A stretch of DNA of 64,000 nucleotides from Terfezia claveryi (lineage: Eukaryota > Ascomycota > Pezizomycetes > Pezizales > Pezizaceae), in contig WHUX01000101.1 of the NCBI GenBank assembly GCA_015179025.1, forward strand, positions 124,001 to 188,000, written 5' to 3'. Below are positions 31,551-45,569 of this stretch, one piece after another. The stretch's first letter is position 1. Each line of letters begins with the position of its first letter. A model generated the notes under the pieces. It was given only the letters and a program-made list of their open reading frames with translations, was not told where the DNA came from and searched no databases. A program made the position numbers and the translations under genes.

Positions 31551-34500
31551 AAAAGTATAGGTATAGGTATAGAAACAAACAATAATTTCTTTCAGTTTCT
31601 TTTAGTTTTGGTATTTTTAATATTTTTTTCTTCTTATTAACTCTATAGCCTATTTTTTAGTGAAGGATTTCTAAAGAAGAGAAGGATTTAAAAAATACTT
31701 TTTTTCTTTGTACTATAGTTTTATTTGAATATTGAAATCCCTTTGACTATTTATAGAATTTTCTTTATTAGTTATTTTAGATATAATTTACCAGTTTAAG
31801 TATTTCCCTTAGTTGGATTAGTATATAGATTACTCATATATTAGTATTGTCTTTCTTTAGTATATTATCTCTTTTATTTATTTCTGACTTCTTCTTAATA
31901 TGTCTTATATAGTTAGCAAGCTAACCACATACTCTTATTCTAGTTGCTTATCTTATTTGATAACTAATATCATATATATTCTATATTCTATTGTTAGCTT
32001 CATTTCTATTATATTTTCTGGCATTATCTATAATACAGAATATATTTAGAATGAGCTATCTTATATATATTATAATTAGGTATTATAATAAGTCTTAATA
32101 ATTGTTCTTATATAAGCTTATTTAGACTTATAGCCTTAAAAATCTAGTGCCTATTAAAGACCTTATTTTTATGGCCTCTAGATAAGGATAGGATCTCTTT
32201 CACTACTATTTAGTTGAGTAATATTAGAATATACAAGCTATATTACAAATATTTTTTTTTCTAGACTTTTATAACTCTCTCGAATACCTTCTAAATACAC
32301 TAATAATTAGCCATATTCTAGAACTCTTGTATAGAACCTAGATAGTATACTTAACTACTTAACCATATTAGTAGAACTGTATTTATCTTAGGAATATCTC
32401 TACTAATGTGGCCTACATTTATATAGTACCTAGTCAAAATGTAATATATAACTATATTAATTTTTTACTACCTACTCACTATCACTACCTATATAGTAAA
32501 TTAACATAGTCTTTAGTTATATAAAGGTGAGGTGCTTTATCTCATAATGCCTATTCTAGTCAATATAGATAGTATAGGTCTTGGTGGAAGTATCTATACT
32601 TATTGTAAATTCTATATATAGTAGAGCAAGTATTATAGAGGCTAGCATCTCAATATCCTCTAGAATAGGTATAGGCTATTTACTTATGTACCTATGTTTA
32701 CCTTGTGTAATATCTTATTGTAGTTCTAGTTCTAGTTTAAGTTAACTATAAAGTACTAATATAGTAGGAGGTTGTCCTACTAGGTTTCTCAATCCTAATA
32801 CTCTTAAGTACCAGTTGAAAAATAATAAATATATTGTTTTTATTATGAAAGTAGTGATAATACCATCCAAGTACTTACTTAATATTATGTCCCCCAACTG
32901 CAGACTTAAGTTACAAAAATAAGTATTTTTGTATAGTTTAGTAAGTTATCTTTCTAGTAACTCATCATTGTCTAATCTTGAGTTGCTACTATTTATTGGG
33001 TTTTACCTTTATTTATGATCTATAGTATTAGTGTAGGTGGCAAGAATCTTTCAAATACTTTTACTTTCTAAACTAAACTCAAGGGCCATCTAAGCTAGAG
33101 TCTGCAATAGTACTAGGTTAGTAATATATACTACTAGTTTAGCTTTGTACTTTTCTTTTTATAGTATAACAGAAACTAGCTTTGCAAAGTGCTTTAATAT
33201 AAACAAACTATAGTAATTGGTAGTTTGATAAGATAATACTCTATATTCTTTAAATTAACTAAAAGTACTTATATAGTAACTTAGAGAATTTTCAAGTATA
33301 TAGCTACTACTTATGTAAAGATTTTGGAATAGTAGTAGATATCTTTAGGAACTTAAAATTCTCAAACAGAGTATAAAAGGTTGGTATAAAAAGATAGAAA
33401 GGTATTGTAGTAGTTATTAATTATTTTATTATAGTACTTGTATCTTTCTTTCCTAGAATATAAGGAAATAGTAATTTGTTTTCTATTCTCTTTTCAATAA
33501 AGGTCCAATCTACCTAGGAAATAACTAAAATCCTATATTGCAAGCAATGATAGGTACTACTATCTATTAGTTTCAAAAGAGGAATCTTTCTTCATATATA
33601 TTAAACTAGTAGTTATATATTATGTCAAAGTATAATAGGAGCTTTTTATTATAATAAAAGATTAAAAAAAGATATAATATCTTGAGTTAGATATTAGTCT
33701 AGAGTGTAGGGATTATAAGTAAATAATCAATAGTAGATTAGAAGCTCTAATATTTAAACAACTATTTTAGAACCCTGACTTTTGAATTTAATTATATCTA
33801 CTACTAATAATCTTTTATATTCTTATTTCTATTTTGTTAATATATTAAGATCTTGTGGAAAATATTACTATCTAAATATTTTTAGGAGTTTGGAGATGAT
33901 TTATACATATAGTAAGAAAAATCTAATGGAAAATCTGATATCTCTTGAGTTAAGTAGGCTGTAGATGGATGGCTCAGAAAACTACTTAGTAAATAAATAT
34001 ATATATTAATAGACTATCCCTGCTTATCAAAGAGTAAGTATTATATTACAAGTAGTCAGTGCCAACTATAAAGATATTTAAGGGATTTGGGAGGAAACAT
34101 TACTATCATTTGCTTATTATAAAACATATCCTATAAGAATACTCTTTCCTACTAGTTTAGATATACCAAAACCTATATAAAGTTTTTTTTATTATTTTGA
34201 AAACAGCTCTTTATCAGAAATATTTCTACTAGACTTTTAATATTTTTCTCATCTATGGTACACTATTTAGGAGCAGGTTTAACTACTGTAAGAGGAATAT
34301 GAATGGATCTATTATGAAATTAATATAAGTGATTAAATAGCTTTCTCTTATATTTAGTATCTATTTTTAATAGAGCTAAGCAATAGATACTAGCGCCTTC
34401 TTAAATGCTTACTTCAGGTGCCGAAATAGAATAGTAGCTAAAAAAAAGCTCTTTTTAAAGTATAAATAGTACCTAAAATCAGCATGTCTACAATAATTCA

Positions 34501-35895
34501 TATTTACTACTATAACTTCTATAATATTATAATATAAATACTATAAGTTCAACTAATATCAGACCTTTATAGCTAAGCATTAGCAGTTAACTATGACTAT
34601 TTACTGACTCTTAGTATTACTCCTATACCTTTAGATATCCTTTTCCTTAATTCTAAAGTAAGAGGCCAAGTAATAAAAAGATTAATTAGTTGTATATTAA
34701 ATAAACCTTATATAAATTTAGTTTATTAATTCCTACTTCTAGATCCTATTGAACTCCTTTGTATACTAGAAGCAGCCATAACTAATAGTGAATATAGTAT
34801 TTTTCAAGAAAATGGGTAAGGTTTTCAAATGTATCTAATGCATAGCTTTTGTGATATAAATTTCAAAAATATCCTTAGTAACTCTAATTTTACCTTTTAT
34901 TAATATGTTTTATATTTTCACTGCTAATATAGTAGGACTTGCAGAGACAGCTACTGACCTCCAAGACTGGATAGTTAGATTTATATACAATAGCATCTAT
35001 TTAAGATTCCCTTATTTTAGACTACCAGTTATTATAGATCAAACTTTTCTTTTCCTAAGAATACTTACTATCTATAGTAAGGCAATTATCTCTAAGATTT
35101 TCCTAGATATAGTGACTATAAATATATTTTTTGTTCTTACTTATTTCTCTACTATTCAGATTTTGATCTTTTGTTCACTAAAGTCTAAAAAAATAGCTCT
35201 CAATAATATAAAAGTAGCTATTATTAAAGAAGCTAAAATCTTACAGTGATATAGGTTAGAAAGCTCCTTTATATTATTCATCCAGTACTTTAAAACCTTT
35301 TTCTAGTATCTATATATATAATATATTGAATTCTAGTAATATATAGATTTTGTTATTATATTGTATAAAAGATACCCTATACTACTTTCCTTTAGTATTA
35401 ATATAAAGGAGTTCTTAGTACAATTAAAGGAAGATTTAATATAGAAATGTATGCAATTCTAATAATTGCCTCTGTAGTTTTCTTTTAGAGTGCCTCACTT
35501 AGTATGTATAGTATATACTAGAGAGAGTATTTATAATATTCTTAAGTAGACTAATAGCTACTAGAATTTAAGGTATCTATTATATTTAATATTTTATATA
35601 AGAAATATATTCAATAAATATTTAACAGCTTTCAGAGGACTTTATTGCATGTTAGGCAAGTAGAGGAAACCTTCTGTAAATTCTAAAGTAAAAACTTCCT
35701 TAATCTAATTAAACTCTATTTAAAGAATCTTTACTTACACTAGAACTTTTTTGATTTAATATACTATTAATAGAGTTGCCTCTACTACCTCTTTCAAAAG
35801 GTAGAGTATTCTTTGTATTAATCTTATTACGCTGTAAGGTATATATTTATACCATTACTTATTCTTTATAACCATATTTATCTTTTTTGCCAAAC
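31551..35895. other. AT-rich decayed DNA without recognised gene
   Basis: Low-complexity AT-rich sequence with stops in all frames. The longest open stretch is 114 codons on the plus strand (34905-35249), hydrophobic, with no motif I recognise. It could be a relic of a heavily mutated transposable element. I see no TIR or LTR pair here. Confidence 0.45.
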
Positions 35896-36569
35896 TGTAA
35901 TGGAGAACGTTATTTCATTACTTATATAATTGATTATATACTTTTGTATTTCCTATATTACTACTATGTTATGTAACTAAGCCTTTCGGTTGAAGGACTA
36001 GCCTTCAACCACCTCCTACTACTTTATAAGCATCCACAGCATACGGAATTTGCCACAGGAAGTTCCATGGTACTTACTATATGAAGACACCCTCATCATG
36101 GCTGCGTGACTTCTGTTTAAGGGTATGACTCATTACTATAGCTACATGACCTCGTTTATGGTGTATGACTCATTACTATAGCCACATGACCCCTTTTGTA
36201 AAGCGCACTACCTTCTGGTATACCACCTTTTATTGTATTTATTTCCTTAGTCATCAGATCTTAGAGGAGTATAAATAGGCCGCTAGATTCCCTCTGGAAT
36301 CCACAACAAAGAAAGAAACAACAAGCAAGCATACAGTAGCAAGCAAGCCTATATTCTGATCAGATCAATTTTAAATAGCTTAGATAGCATAAATCATATA
36401 AGATAGATTACACCAGTAAATTCCTGTTCTCTATGGAATGTCCCACATAGTAATCTCCCTATCCTTCTAAGGTCTTACCTCAGCAGAACCGAAATACACA
36501 AATGTCCGTACCTATGGATATAGATTGTATAAAGGTACAAATGAATACTGTCTAGTATTATTCATTACA
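35896..36569 (+). repeat. A2 5' LTR
   Basis: 674 bp, TGTAATG to CATTACA. Two TGACTCA boxes (36126-36132 and 36166-36172). TATAAATA with a GGATTCC/GGAATCC hairpin near 36270-36300. Confidence 0.9.
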
Positions 36570-37387
36570 TTTTTTTTAGCTCACTTACCTAATATTTACT
36601 CTTAAATCCAAGGCCTGATCAACCTTCGGATACTTTATTACACTTACACAAGTGTAAATAATTCGACACACATGCACATATAAAATCATATGTTATTAAC
36701 TATCTAGCCAACCAAAAAATCAACAAAAAGACATCAGACTCTCAACTGTAGTAATCAATAAAAGACTTAGAAGCAAGCTAAGCAGAGCTCTAACGGGAAG
36801 TAGTATCCCACATTAAACAATCCCACTCTCATTCACAACACTTTTCCCAATAAGATCGACAACTCATCTTGCACTCTGGCAACCGCATTACATCTGTACC
36901 TATAAATCCAGTACACTATTGAAAAACTGACCCCCAAGTCCTAGGAATAATTGGTCTAAACAACCAATCATCACAATTCCAAGGCTCAAATCTCATTGCC
37001 TCCACTGCAGCCATTTCCTCTAGAAAAGAATTACCTCCATCAGAACCTTCCTTAGGCCCAGACATTTCTACCAATACCTCTGCGCCCCCAATGTCTAACT
37101 TAACACACCAATTAGAAAACTGACACTCTTGCTGAAGAACTAGAACTAGATTCTAGACTAGTAGATGAAAAAAAAATCAGGACCATAAGAAACATCAGGA
37201 TCCTGACATCCAGCCTCACCAGCCGCATGAGCTACTGAGTCAATAGAACCATCAGTCGAACAGAGATATAAGGATCATTAGCTACCACACTATCAGCACA
37301 GTAAGGTGCCAAAGAAGAAAAGTAACTGACGATCATATCGCATAACCAGCTGCATTTGGTTACAGACAAACGACAAAATCAGATATA
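36570..37387 (+). other. A2 leader with broken antisense ORF
   Basis: Homologous to 1358-2187 of A1. The minus-strand ORF seen in A1 is interrupted here by several one-base indels. Confidence 0.6.
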
Positions 37388-39205
37388 ATGGCATTTGAAC
37401 TTAGTAAGAAGACTAAGATGTCGAGACGGTTAACTATATTACCTAAAGATATTAAGAAATTAGTAGAAGAAACTCCCAGAAAGACCAGATTTGTGTTCCT
37501 AATACAAAAGGGAAATAAATCTGCTCATGGATATAGAAATAGGAGAACTAGGTGGAGCAGGAACCAAACTATATTTTAGTATAGCTTTGCCTCTCACACC
37601 AGAAGAATTTTGGGATAGACATCTTCCAACAATTGAGGAGATTTTGAAATATACTTGCTCAATGGGACATGCCTAACAGTATCATCCTGAAGATACTCAA
37701 CTGTTAATGGAAGCCATAGTAAAATGCTATTTATGGCTAACACCTTACCCATTCAAAGAAAAGGACTTAAAAATGAACGCATTTTTAAGTAAGGAATTAA
37801 AGAAACCTATTGTCCACTTTTAAGGAAACCGAATTGGGTAATAAATACTGGAAGAAATAATGGCATTCATAATATGTAGTACTTATCTAGAAGAATCAGT
37901 ACATATCGTGGAGGATTTTTTCAATCCTAGCCAAGAACTTCTAGGAGCGTTCCTGAGAACACCAAAAGATCAATCGAAAGGCAAAGGTCGAGCACCTGAG
38001 ATACCAGAAAGGAGGACTGGGTCAGCCAAAGAACTAGATGATAAAGACCAACTACAGAAAATATAGAATTACCTAGAAGACGATGATGATCTAGAACAGG
38101 ACTAACCAATAGAAGCAGAAAACAAAAGGAGGACGAGACCCTGATGATAGTGAGATGATAGCTCGACTCTGATAAGGTATCATCAGTTGCAAGTCAAACT
38201 CTTAAAAGAAAACCAAACAAGGAAAATCAGTTGAACACCAGCAATAGGAATCTACAACAGGAAATGGTTACAATGGGTAACCATAAAGCAACGAATGCTT
38301 TAAAAGGAATAAAGATTGATCTACAGAAAAAATAAAGGAGAAGACAAAAAATGGCAAGACTCACAATATTTTGACTCTTGGGCCACAGCAATGCAACATT
38401 GGTTTGTTATCAAAGGAATAGATTTGGAAGGCACTTCAGCTTTGGAAATTGTGGGATTCATAATGGAAGGGAGTGCACGTACTACTTATAATTAATTCCT
38501 AAGAGAAAAAGGAAAGAATGTGACATTCTTTAGATTTATACTAGCACTAAGGGATTTTTGATACCCTCCACTAGTAAGGATATTTTTAAAATGATGGAGA
38601 CAGCCACACCATACAAGGACAGAGTCATATGGGAATTAAACAGTTCGCCACTGCTTACTGAAATGCAAATCAAATTGATTGATAAGGATGGTAAACAATC
38701 AATATCGCAGGAAGTATAAAGAAAAAAGTTTCTTAATCACCTGCCGCCATATATATCAGCTATATTAATTCCTTTAATAAAGAAGAATGGTCATATGATC
38801 AGCTCGTGCATCAACGGAGTCATATGAAGCTTCAAGAAAGATATTGCCCACTACCACAAAAATACATCCAATGATAATACCCTCGGAATGAAAATCGAAG
38901 TCACAGGTCTACGCAGGGACTAGAATCAAGACAAAAAACAGGATTTAATCCTAGCAGCAACCCAACACAAACCCAACACAGAAAAACGGAAGGACTCAGA
39001 TTGGAACACCATCACAAAAAAATTGGATCAGAAAATGAAGATGCAATTAATTAAAGACAAGAAATGTCTATAGTGTTGGAACCGTATACACTCCTATAAA
39101 GACTGTAAAAAATGATAAAATAAGGTACCTATGTGAACAGCCGCACAAGATTTAGCTATACCGATAGCTACCAAGGATAAAAACAACAAGGATAAAATCA
39201 AGAAT
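37388..39205 (+). pseudogene. gag: A2 gag, decayed
   Basis: ATG 37388 starts the same N-terminal segment as A1, without the 248-bp insertion, so it shows the empty site near 37485. The acidic stretch lies at 37860-38090, the capsid-like region at 38300-38830 and the remains of the CCHC knuckle at about 39067-39110. Many single-base deletions shift the frame. Confidence 0.7.
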
Positions 39206-39214
39206 GACCCTATC

Positions 39215-40776
39215 AAAAAGTACCAGATTTTAGCAAGGTATTCATTAGAGCTAACAAACACCTGCACTAGCTTAATTGATCTCCAAACAAAGGAAAAGAC
39301 TTAATTAATTCTCAATTTGTACACCTATATAAAATACAGACTAGAAGTATTGAGAAGAAATCATTAAGTACTGCAATTAAAGGCTCAAAGGAACGATAGA
39401 CAAAGCTTGTACTATTAAACTTGATTGGATAGGTTATGTAGAAGAACGAATATTCTATATAGCTTATTTAACTGGATGGGATATAATACAGGAGAACCTG
39501 CTCTCAGCAAAGTGTGAGTAATAATTCCTGCCCATCAGGAACCAGTTACTATCTAACCACAAATATTCCATGATTCCAGCTAAGTGTATGGAAGGGATCT
39601 AGAACCATGGTAAATGGTATAAGATCAGTATACATTAGTCAGCTGTAAATCAGTTATAAATTATAGTAAACCAGATAATTTGGAAAATATTAGTGACGCA
39701 GAAGAAACTAATTCAGAAAGAGAACTCGTGACAGCTGTTTCTATAGTACAGAAACAATTCAACCCTATAATGGAGTTGCCCTTATTATTTCCCAAGACAA
39801 TTCCATGGGAATTATTGCCACTAAGAAAGATTAATCACTCTATTAAACCAAAAGCAGGAGCTACTTGGATACTAAAATGGCGACCCTCAGGACATCGATT
39901 TAGACAACAAATCCATGACAAATTAGTTGAAGAGAAGAATCACGTTGCATATACAGAGTAGAAAATGACACAAATACTGTACTCATGTTCACTATCCCTA
40001 ATGAGATAAACTGAAAGAAGCTAGACACATCAATGACTATCGAGACTGCAATTTAGCTGTTGAACCAGACCACACCCCATTGCTAGATATTAATTAATAA
40101 TTGAACTAGTAGTGGAGAATTCCATTTGGACTAAGCTCAACTTAGCTGACGGATTTTTTAATATTAGGAATAATAAAGATCTGAGCTATTCTCTACCTTT
40201 TTATGTCACATGGGATATTTCAGAAGTAGAGTTATGCAACAAGGGGATTGTAATGCTCCAGCTACTATGGTTCGCGTTATGCATAAAATTTTTAAGGACA
40301 TGGTCTATAAAAATTTAATTATCTATATTGATGATATTATTATATTCTCTAAAACATATGAAAAGTATGTAGAATTATTGAAGAAAGTACTTTAACATCT
40401 ACAGGACGAGAAATTCTATCTCAAAGAAAACAAATGCCAGTTCTTTACTTGAAGATTGAAATATTAGGACACATTTTGACATCAGATGGATTATATGTAT
40501 ACCCAAAGAAGAGGAACTACTATATTAGCATTTCCAACTCCACAAGAAAAAAGGATCTTAGAGGATTCCTTGGGAATTGTGAATTATCTCAGCAGATTTA
40601 TTCCTGACTTAGTATCACATGCAAGCACCCTGTCAGAACTGCAAGGAGAAACAAAGAAATGGGAATAGACAGATACTTATAATGCAGCATTTGAAAAACA
40701 CAAGGAACTCGTGAATTCCCCACATATTTCAAAACCTGAGAATAAGAATCTATTGAATGCAAATATTTAGTCTATG
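39215..40776 (+). pseudogene. pol: A2 protease, RT and start of RNase H
   Basis: The protease remnant lies at 39215-39500. In RT the Thr-Lys-Leu-Asn segment near 40130 has Asn for the first catalytic Asp, while Tyr-Ile-Asp-Asp near 40327 is intact. The connection region and the RNase H start follow. B3 cuts the RNase H Asp-Ala segment at 40781. The stretch 39590 shows the empty site of the second 248-bp element. Confidence 0.8.
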
Positions 40777-40781
40777 ATGCT

Positions 40782-41250
40782 TGTAACGATGGCTCTAGGA
40801 TAGGTGACCAAGGGGTACGCCGAGGCAGTGGCAAAGGGAATCGTACACGTAGGAGGGCTACGTATGTGATCTGGGAAAGGCTAGGACAAGGCAAGGGCAA
40901 GAGGCAAGAGAGGCCGAGGGCAAGGGCACGAGACATGCGGAGGCAGTTGCCTCGTATGTCGGAGGGAGGCAGCTGTGGCTGCAGAGCTGTTCACGAGACA
41001 AGGGGGTGCACCAAGGGAGGTATACAAGCGTTGGAGAGGCAAGGTCCTGTATTGGATATACAAGCGTTGGATGGGGATCCAACGAGAGGGCGGAGAGAGC
41101 AAGCTATATATACAGGCAGGCTTACTTCCTAGCCAAGGCCACTGGAAGGAATAAGGTTTCCGAGACCCCTTATCTCGGAACTGAGATAACTACAATATTC
41201 AATAGGAAATAACAGTAATAACGTACAGGCTAGGAGGGACGGTTGTGACA
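40782..41250 (-). repeat. B3 3' LTR
   Basis: 469 bp. Compared with its partner it has lost about ten single bases, mostly in G, A or C runs. Confidence 0.9.
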
Positions 41251-41259
41251 CTATCCCCC

Positions 41260-42560
41260 TTTAGGCTCGGAGCCCCAGCAATGAAAGACAAGGCGAAAGG
41301 CAAGGCGAAAACAAACAAACAAACACAACAGGTGACTAAACCAATAAGCCATAACACAACCCATAATACAACCCTAATAACCAATTCCAGGATGACAAGA
41401 ACATCATTGGGCAGGGCGAGGCTTCCGAGGGTAACGCTAGTGGAACAGAGTGACCAAGTCCTGTGCGTTTTCCAGGTCCTCCGCTGGTTGCCAGGTCGTC
41501 TCCTCATCTCCCAACATTTGACCTTATATTGCAGGTGCCCATACCTTCTTCGGGAGTCCAGCACTTCCTCTACCTCCCATTACTCCTCACCTTCGATAAC
41601 TACAGGGGAGGTGGAGGGTGTTTCTGGCCGAGAAGAGAGTCGCTAGCGGCAGGCTCGATCTCGGAGACATGGACGACTAGGTGTCGTTTGATGTCTTTAG
41701 GGAACCTCAGGCGGTAGGCATGAGTGCCCACAGGGCCAACACCTCAAATGGACCCAGAAAATGTGGTCGAGCTTGGGAGGGCCATTCTGTTTGGAAGTGC
41801 CGGCTGGAGAGCCATACCTTGTCGCCTGGCTGATATCTGGGGGCTGGCAACCGTGAGCCATTGGCATATTCGGCTTGCCTGGCTTGTGCATACCTCAGCT
41901 CTGCCTTTAGGGTCAAGTGGAGCTCAGCGATTCTGGCTGCGAATTCCTTGGCTGGGGTTGGGCTTTCTGCAGGAGAGCTAGGCTGTCCACGAATCAGGGT
42001 GCCAACCATAATTGGCCAGGAAAGGAGAGGTTTTGGTGGATTACGAGAACTGGTTGTTTGTGGCGAATTCGCAGGTGGCCAGCAGCGAAACCCAGTTATC
42101 CTGCTGGTAGTTGACAAAGGCCCACAGATATTGCTCCATAATGGCATTCATCCTCTCTGATTGGCCGTCCGTCTGGAGGTGATATGCGGTTGACAAACGC
42201 ACTTTGATCCCCAGAAGCTCGCAGAAGGCTTGCCAGAATTCTGAGGTGAACTGAGGGCCACGGTAGGATACGATGGATTCGGAGAGGCCATGATATCGGA
42301 ATACATTATTGAGGTAGAGATTGGCTAACTCTGGGGCAGAGCAGGTATCCTGGCAAGGTATAACATGCCTCATTTTCGTCAACCGATCTACCACCATCAA
42401 GATGGCATTGAACCCCGAATCTTCTGGCAACCCTGTTACGAAGTCCATAGTCAGGTGCAGCCACGGCCGATTAGGGATATCCAGAGGTTTCAGGGTCCCA
42501 TATGGGGCGTGGCGGACAGGCTTAGCATGCTTGCAAGTGTGGCAGTTCCGTAGTACCACT
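41260..42560 (-). pseudogene. B3 integrase and chromodomain
   Basis: The zinc-binding His pair lies near 42630 and the Cys pair near 42535-42550. The first catalytic Asp is in Met-Asp-Phe-Val near 42440. The second, normally Val-Ser-Asp-Arg, is Tyr here near 42272. The Glu of Gln-Ser-Glu-Arg lies near 42160. The Gly-Pro-Phe motif (about 41740) and a chromodomain with Trp-Glu-Val-Glu-Glu-Val (41545-41585) follow in shifted frames. The frame is broken several times. Conserved but inactive. Confidence 0.85.
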
Positions 42561-42639
42561 CCACGTCCTTCCGTTGGTCAATCTATATGTACTCCCTGGC
42601 AGAAGCTCTAATGATTTGGCCACTCCAGGGTGACCTGCA

Positions 42640-43019
42640 ACCAGGCTGTCATAGTGTTCCTTGATTAATCTAAGGCACTGCTCTCCTTCCGGCACATACA
42701 GCCATTCGAGGTGGTAGAGGAGGCCTTCCTGGACGGTACACTCGGCTAGGGAGATCTTGGGGTAGTGGCGCTGGCCAGAATCTACTGCGGCAATAATTTC
42801 CTTGGCCAAGGACTCATCCTCGTAGGCCCATTTCACCAGTTGTCGGAGGTCAGCTTCCATGGCGGCCTCAGCTTCTGCATCAGCCTTAGCTTCCGCATCA
42901 GCCTCAGCTTCCGCATCAGCCTCAGCTTCCGCATCAGCCTCAGCTTCCGCATCAACCTCAGCCTCAGCTTCAGCAAGGACATTGGCCACTAGATCAAGGT
43001 TTTCGGGCTTCAATACCAC
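42640..43019 (-). pseudogene. B3 acidic repeat linker between RNase H and integrase
   Basis: About 15 Glu-Ala/Asp-Ala units encoded by an 18-bp-like microsatellite (42855-42990), followed by a conserved charged segment leading to the integrase zinc domain. Its length differs in every B copy. Confidence 0.7.
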
Positions 43020-43073
43020 CTGATTTTGGTATTTTAGCCTTTCATCCCCCCCCTTAGGGAGATCTCCTGATCT

Positions 43074-44440
43074 CTAAGTTAATGCATCAGGCTTGTCACC
43101 CGCTTTTCCAGGACGGTACTTGATCTTAAAGTTGAACCGAAAGAGGAATTCAGACCACCTGGCCTGCCGTTGGTTGAGTAGCTTGGTGGTAGTAAAGTAC
43201 TCAAGGTTTTTATGGTCGGAAAGTACTTCGATAATCCCCTTGGCTGACTCCAGGTGTGGCCTCCATTCCTCGAATGCTCGCACGATGGCCATCAACTCCT
43301 TGTCATAGATCTCGTAGTTGCACTCAGCCGGGAAGTGCTTTTTCGAGAAGTAGGCCACTGGGTGCAGGATGCTATTGACATACTGAAACAATATCCCTGC
43401 CGAGACATAGTCGGAAGCATCGGTTTCCACAATACATTCGCTGTCTGGGTCGAAATAGGCCAGGATCGGTGCTGAGCAGAAGGCTTCCTTGAGGTTCTGG
43501 AAGGCAGATTGGGCTTCTAGATTCCAGTCGAAATGCTGGTCTTTTTTGGTCAGGGCGGTGAGGAGGGCTACAATCTTTGAATACCCTAGAATGATCTATC
43601 GGTAGAAGTTAGCGAACCCCAGAAAGGCTTAGACGTCCTTGAAATTTGCTGAGATTTACCATTCCTGAACAGTGGTGACCTTGGCAGGGTCCATCCTGAT
43701 GCCTTCCGTGGTGATGATTAACCCTAGATACTTGACCTCCTGCACATGAAACTCGCACTTCTCGGGCTTAAGGTACAATCCGGCTTGCTCTAGCTTTTCC
43801 AACACTTGACGGACATGGATTCTGTGCTCTGCCAGGGTATCTGAATAGATTAGGATATCATTAAGGTAGGCCATGCAGAACACATTCAGAAAGTCTTGCA
43901 GGGTGTCATTGATAAAGTGCTAGAAAGAGGCCGGGGTGTTAGTTAACCCAAAAGGCATAACATTATACTCAAAGTGGCCATAACGAGTTCGGAAGGCAGT
44001 TTTCCACTCCTCCCCCTCGGCGATCCATACCAGGTTGTTTGCCCTTCTCAAATCCATTTTGGTGAACCATTTGGTCTTGGAGAGCCTGGCTAATGTCTCC
44101 TGGATTAGAGGCAGGGGATACCTGTTCTTGACTGTTATCTCGTTCAGCCCTCGATAGTCCACACATAGCTTAAGAGAACCATCCGATTTCTTGACAAATA
44201 GCACCGGGGCACCCACTGGTGAGGAGCTGTGGCGAATGAAGCTCTTGTTGAGGTTTTCCTCCAAGTACTTCTTCAAAGCTTCCAGCTCCAACCGGGACAT
44301 TCCATAGAGGGGCCCATAGGGGGGGGTCTTATCCTCTATCAGCGGAATCGTGTAGTCATATGGCTGGTGGGGTGCGAGTTTTTCTGTGGCCTTTTCAGAA
44401 AATAGGTCGATGAATTCATAGTATTCGTCCGGGACCATGG
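43074..44440 (-). pseudogene. pol: B3 RT and RNase H
   Basis: The RT first Asp lies in Lys-Met-Asp-Leu near 44055. The active box is Tyr-Leu-Asn-Asp near 43872, with one catalytic Asp changed. RNase H at 43430-43074 keeps Glu-Thr-Asp-Ala-Ser-Asp and Ser-Asp-His-Lys. Two frame changes and stops occur in the connection region (43500-43680). Confidence 0.87.
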
Positions 44441-45569
44441 ACTTCTACTCCTCCTTCGACCGTGTCTTATTAATCTCCAGATTTCCCTCATGTATCGACA
44501 GGGCATGAGCCTTCAGCTTGTGCCTTCCAGTAAGGTAAGCGAAGGCCCCTGCCCCGATAAAGCTAACGTTCATCAGGAAAGAAAATAGTTTGTCTCCAGT
44601 GTCTCTAGAGACAGTATTGCCACTGGAGACAAGGTGTGTCTCCACGATTGGCAGAATGTCTCTCAGTGTCTCTAGGAGACACTGTGAGACACTAGGAGAC
44701 ACATGGGAGACACTCAGGAGACACCTAGGAGACATAAAAGACACAAAAGACACCAGAGATAATCCTGTCCCCTGGAGATACCACCTGGCGTCCCGATGCC
44801 ACTTTTTTCTTGCTGATGTTGAGGGGCTTCGGGGGCGGCAGGACAGGGGAGATAGGGGGACCAGGGGAACCAGGGGAGCCAGGGGAGCCAGGTGCTACGG
44901 GAGGGACAGGGGAAACCGGGGGCACAGAGGAAACTGAGAGCATAGGGGAAACCGTGGAGTCAACGGCATTGATGTGTACAGGCTGGTGTGCCACCTGGGT
45001 TGGGTGGATTATTAGAGGCGGCAGCGCACACAGCCCAGTAACAGTAGCCTTCGGGTTCCCGTAGTGTCTTTTGCAGTAAGGGCTGTCGAACCGCAATGTA
45101 TAGGAGCCGAAGCTGACCGATACATCTTGCATTCTGAGCCAGGGAATCCTGAGGACAATAGGGTATTTGAGTTTTGTTACAAACATTGGGAGATTTGCCT
45201 CGGAGTGATCCCCGACCTGGGTAGGCAAGCAAGCAATATTGGTGATATCGCTGGAGGAGATGGGCCGACCGTCGATAACGTCCAGAACATAGGGGGTTTT
45301 GAGCTTGGACGTGGGTATGAAAAATTTACTGACAAAGGCCTGGTCAACGAATGTAATTCCTGAGGCTCCACAATCTATGAGTGCTGACGTGGTAATTGTT
45401 CTATCATTATTGATTTTTAAGGAGATAGATATAACAAAGTGGTTGCTGAACAAGCGAGATTCGTCAACAATAGGAGAAGCGGAACACATGGAAAATGCAG
45501 ACAAAGACAGAGATAAATGGCCTGGGACAGGTCCCTTGCTAGTGTCAGTAACTAGGCAAGGGACAGGGC
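44441..45569 (-). pseudogene. B3 protease and Pro-rich linker, split by a 248-bp element
   Basis: Read from the frameshift signal. The protease motif Leu-Ile-Asp-Cys-Gly-Ala-Ser is intact near 45365-45385. A Pro/Gly/Ser-Pro-Val tandem stretch (44840-44950) is followed by the 248-bp insertion at 44571-44818, then the linker to RT. Confidence 0.85.
44571..44818 (+). mobile_element. 248-bp inverted-repeat element, copy 4
   Basis: CATCAGGAAAG to TTGCTGATG, flanked by TT on both sides (44569-44570 and 44819-44820). The empty site is seen in B1 (20150), B2 (23272) and B4 (50155). Confidence 0.93.

Noticed and set aside
34905..35249. 114-codon hydrophobic ORF as a host gene
   Set aside because: AT-rich context, decayed sequence on both sides, no recognised motif and no introns or neighbours to support it.
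42765..42992. Plus-strand Leu/Ser/Phe-rich ORF
   Set aside because: Shadow of the Glu/Ala repeat linker of B3.
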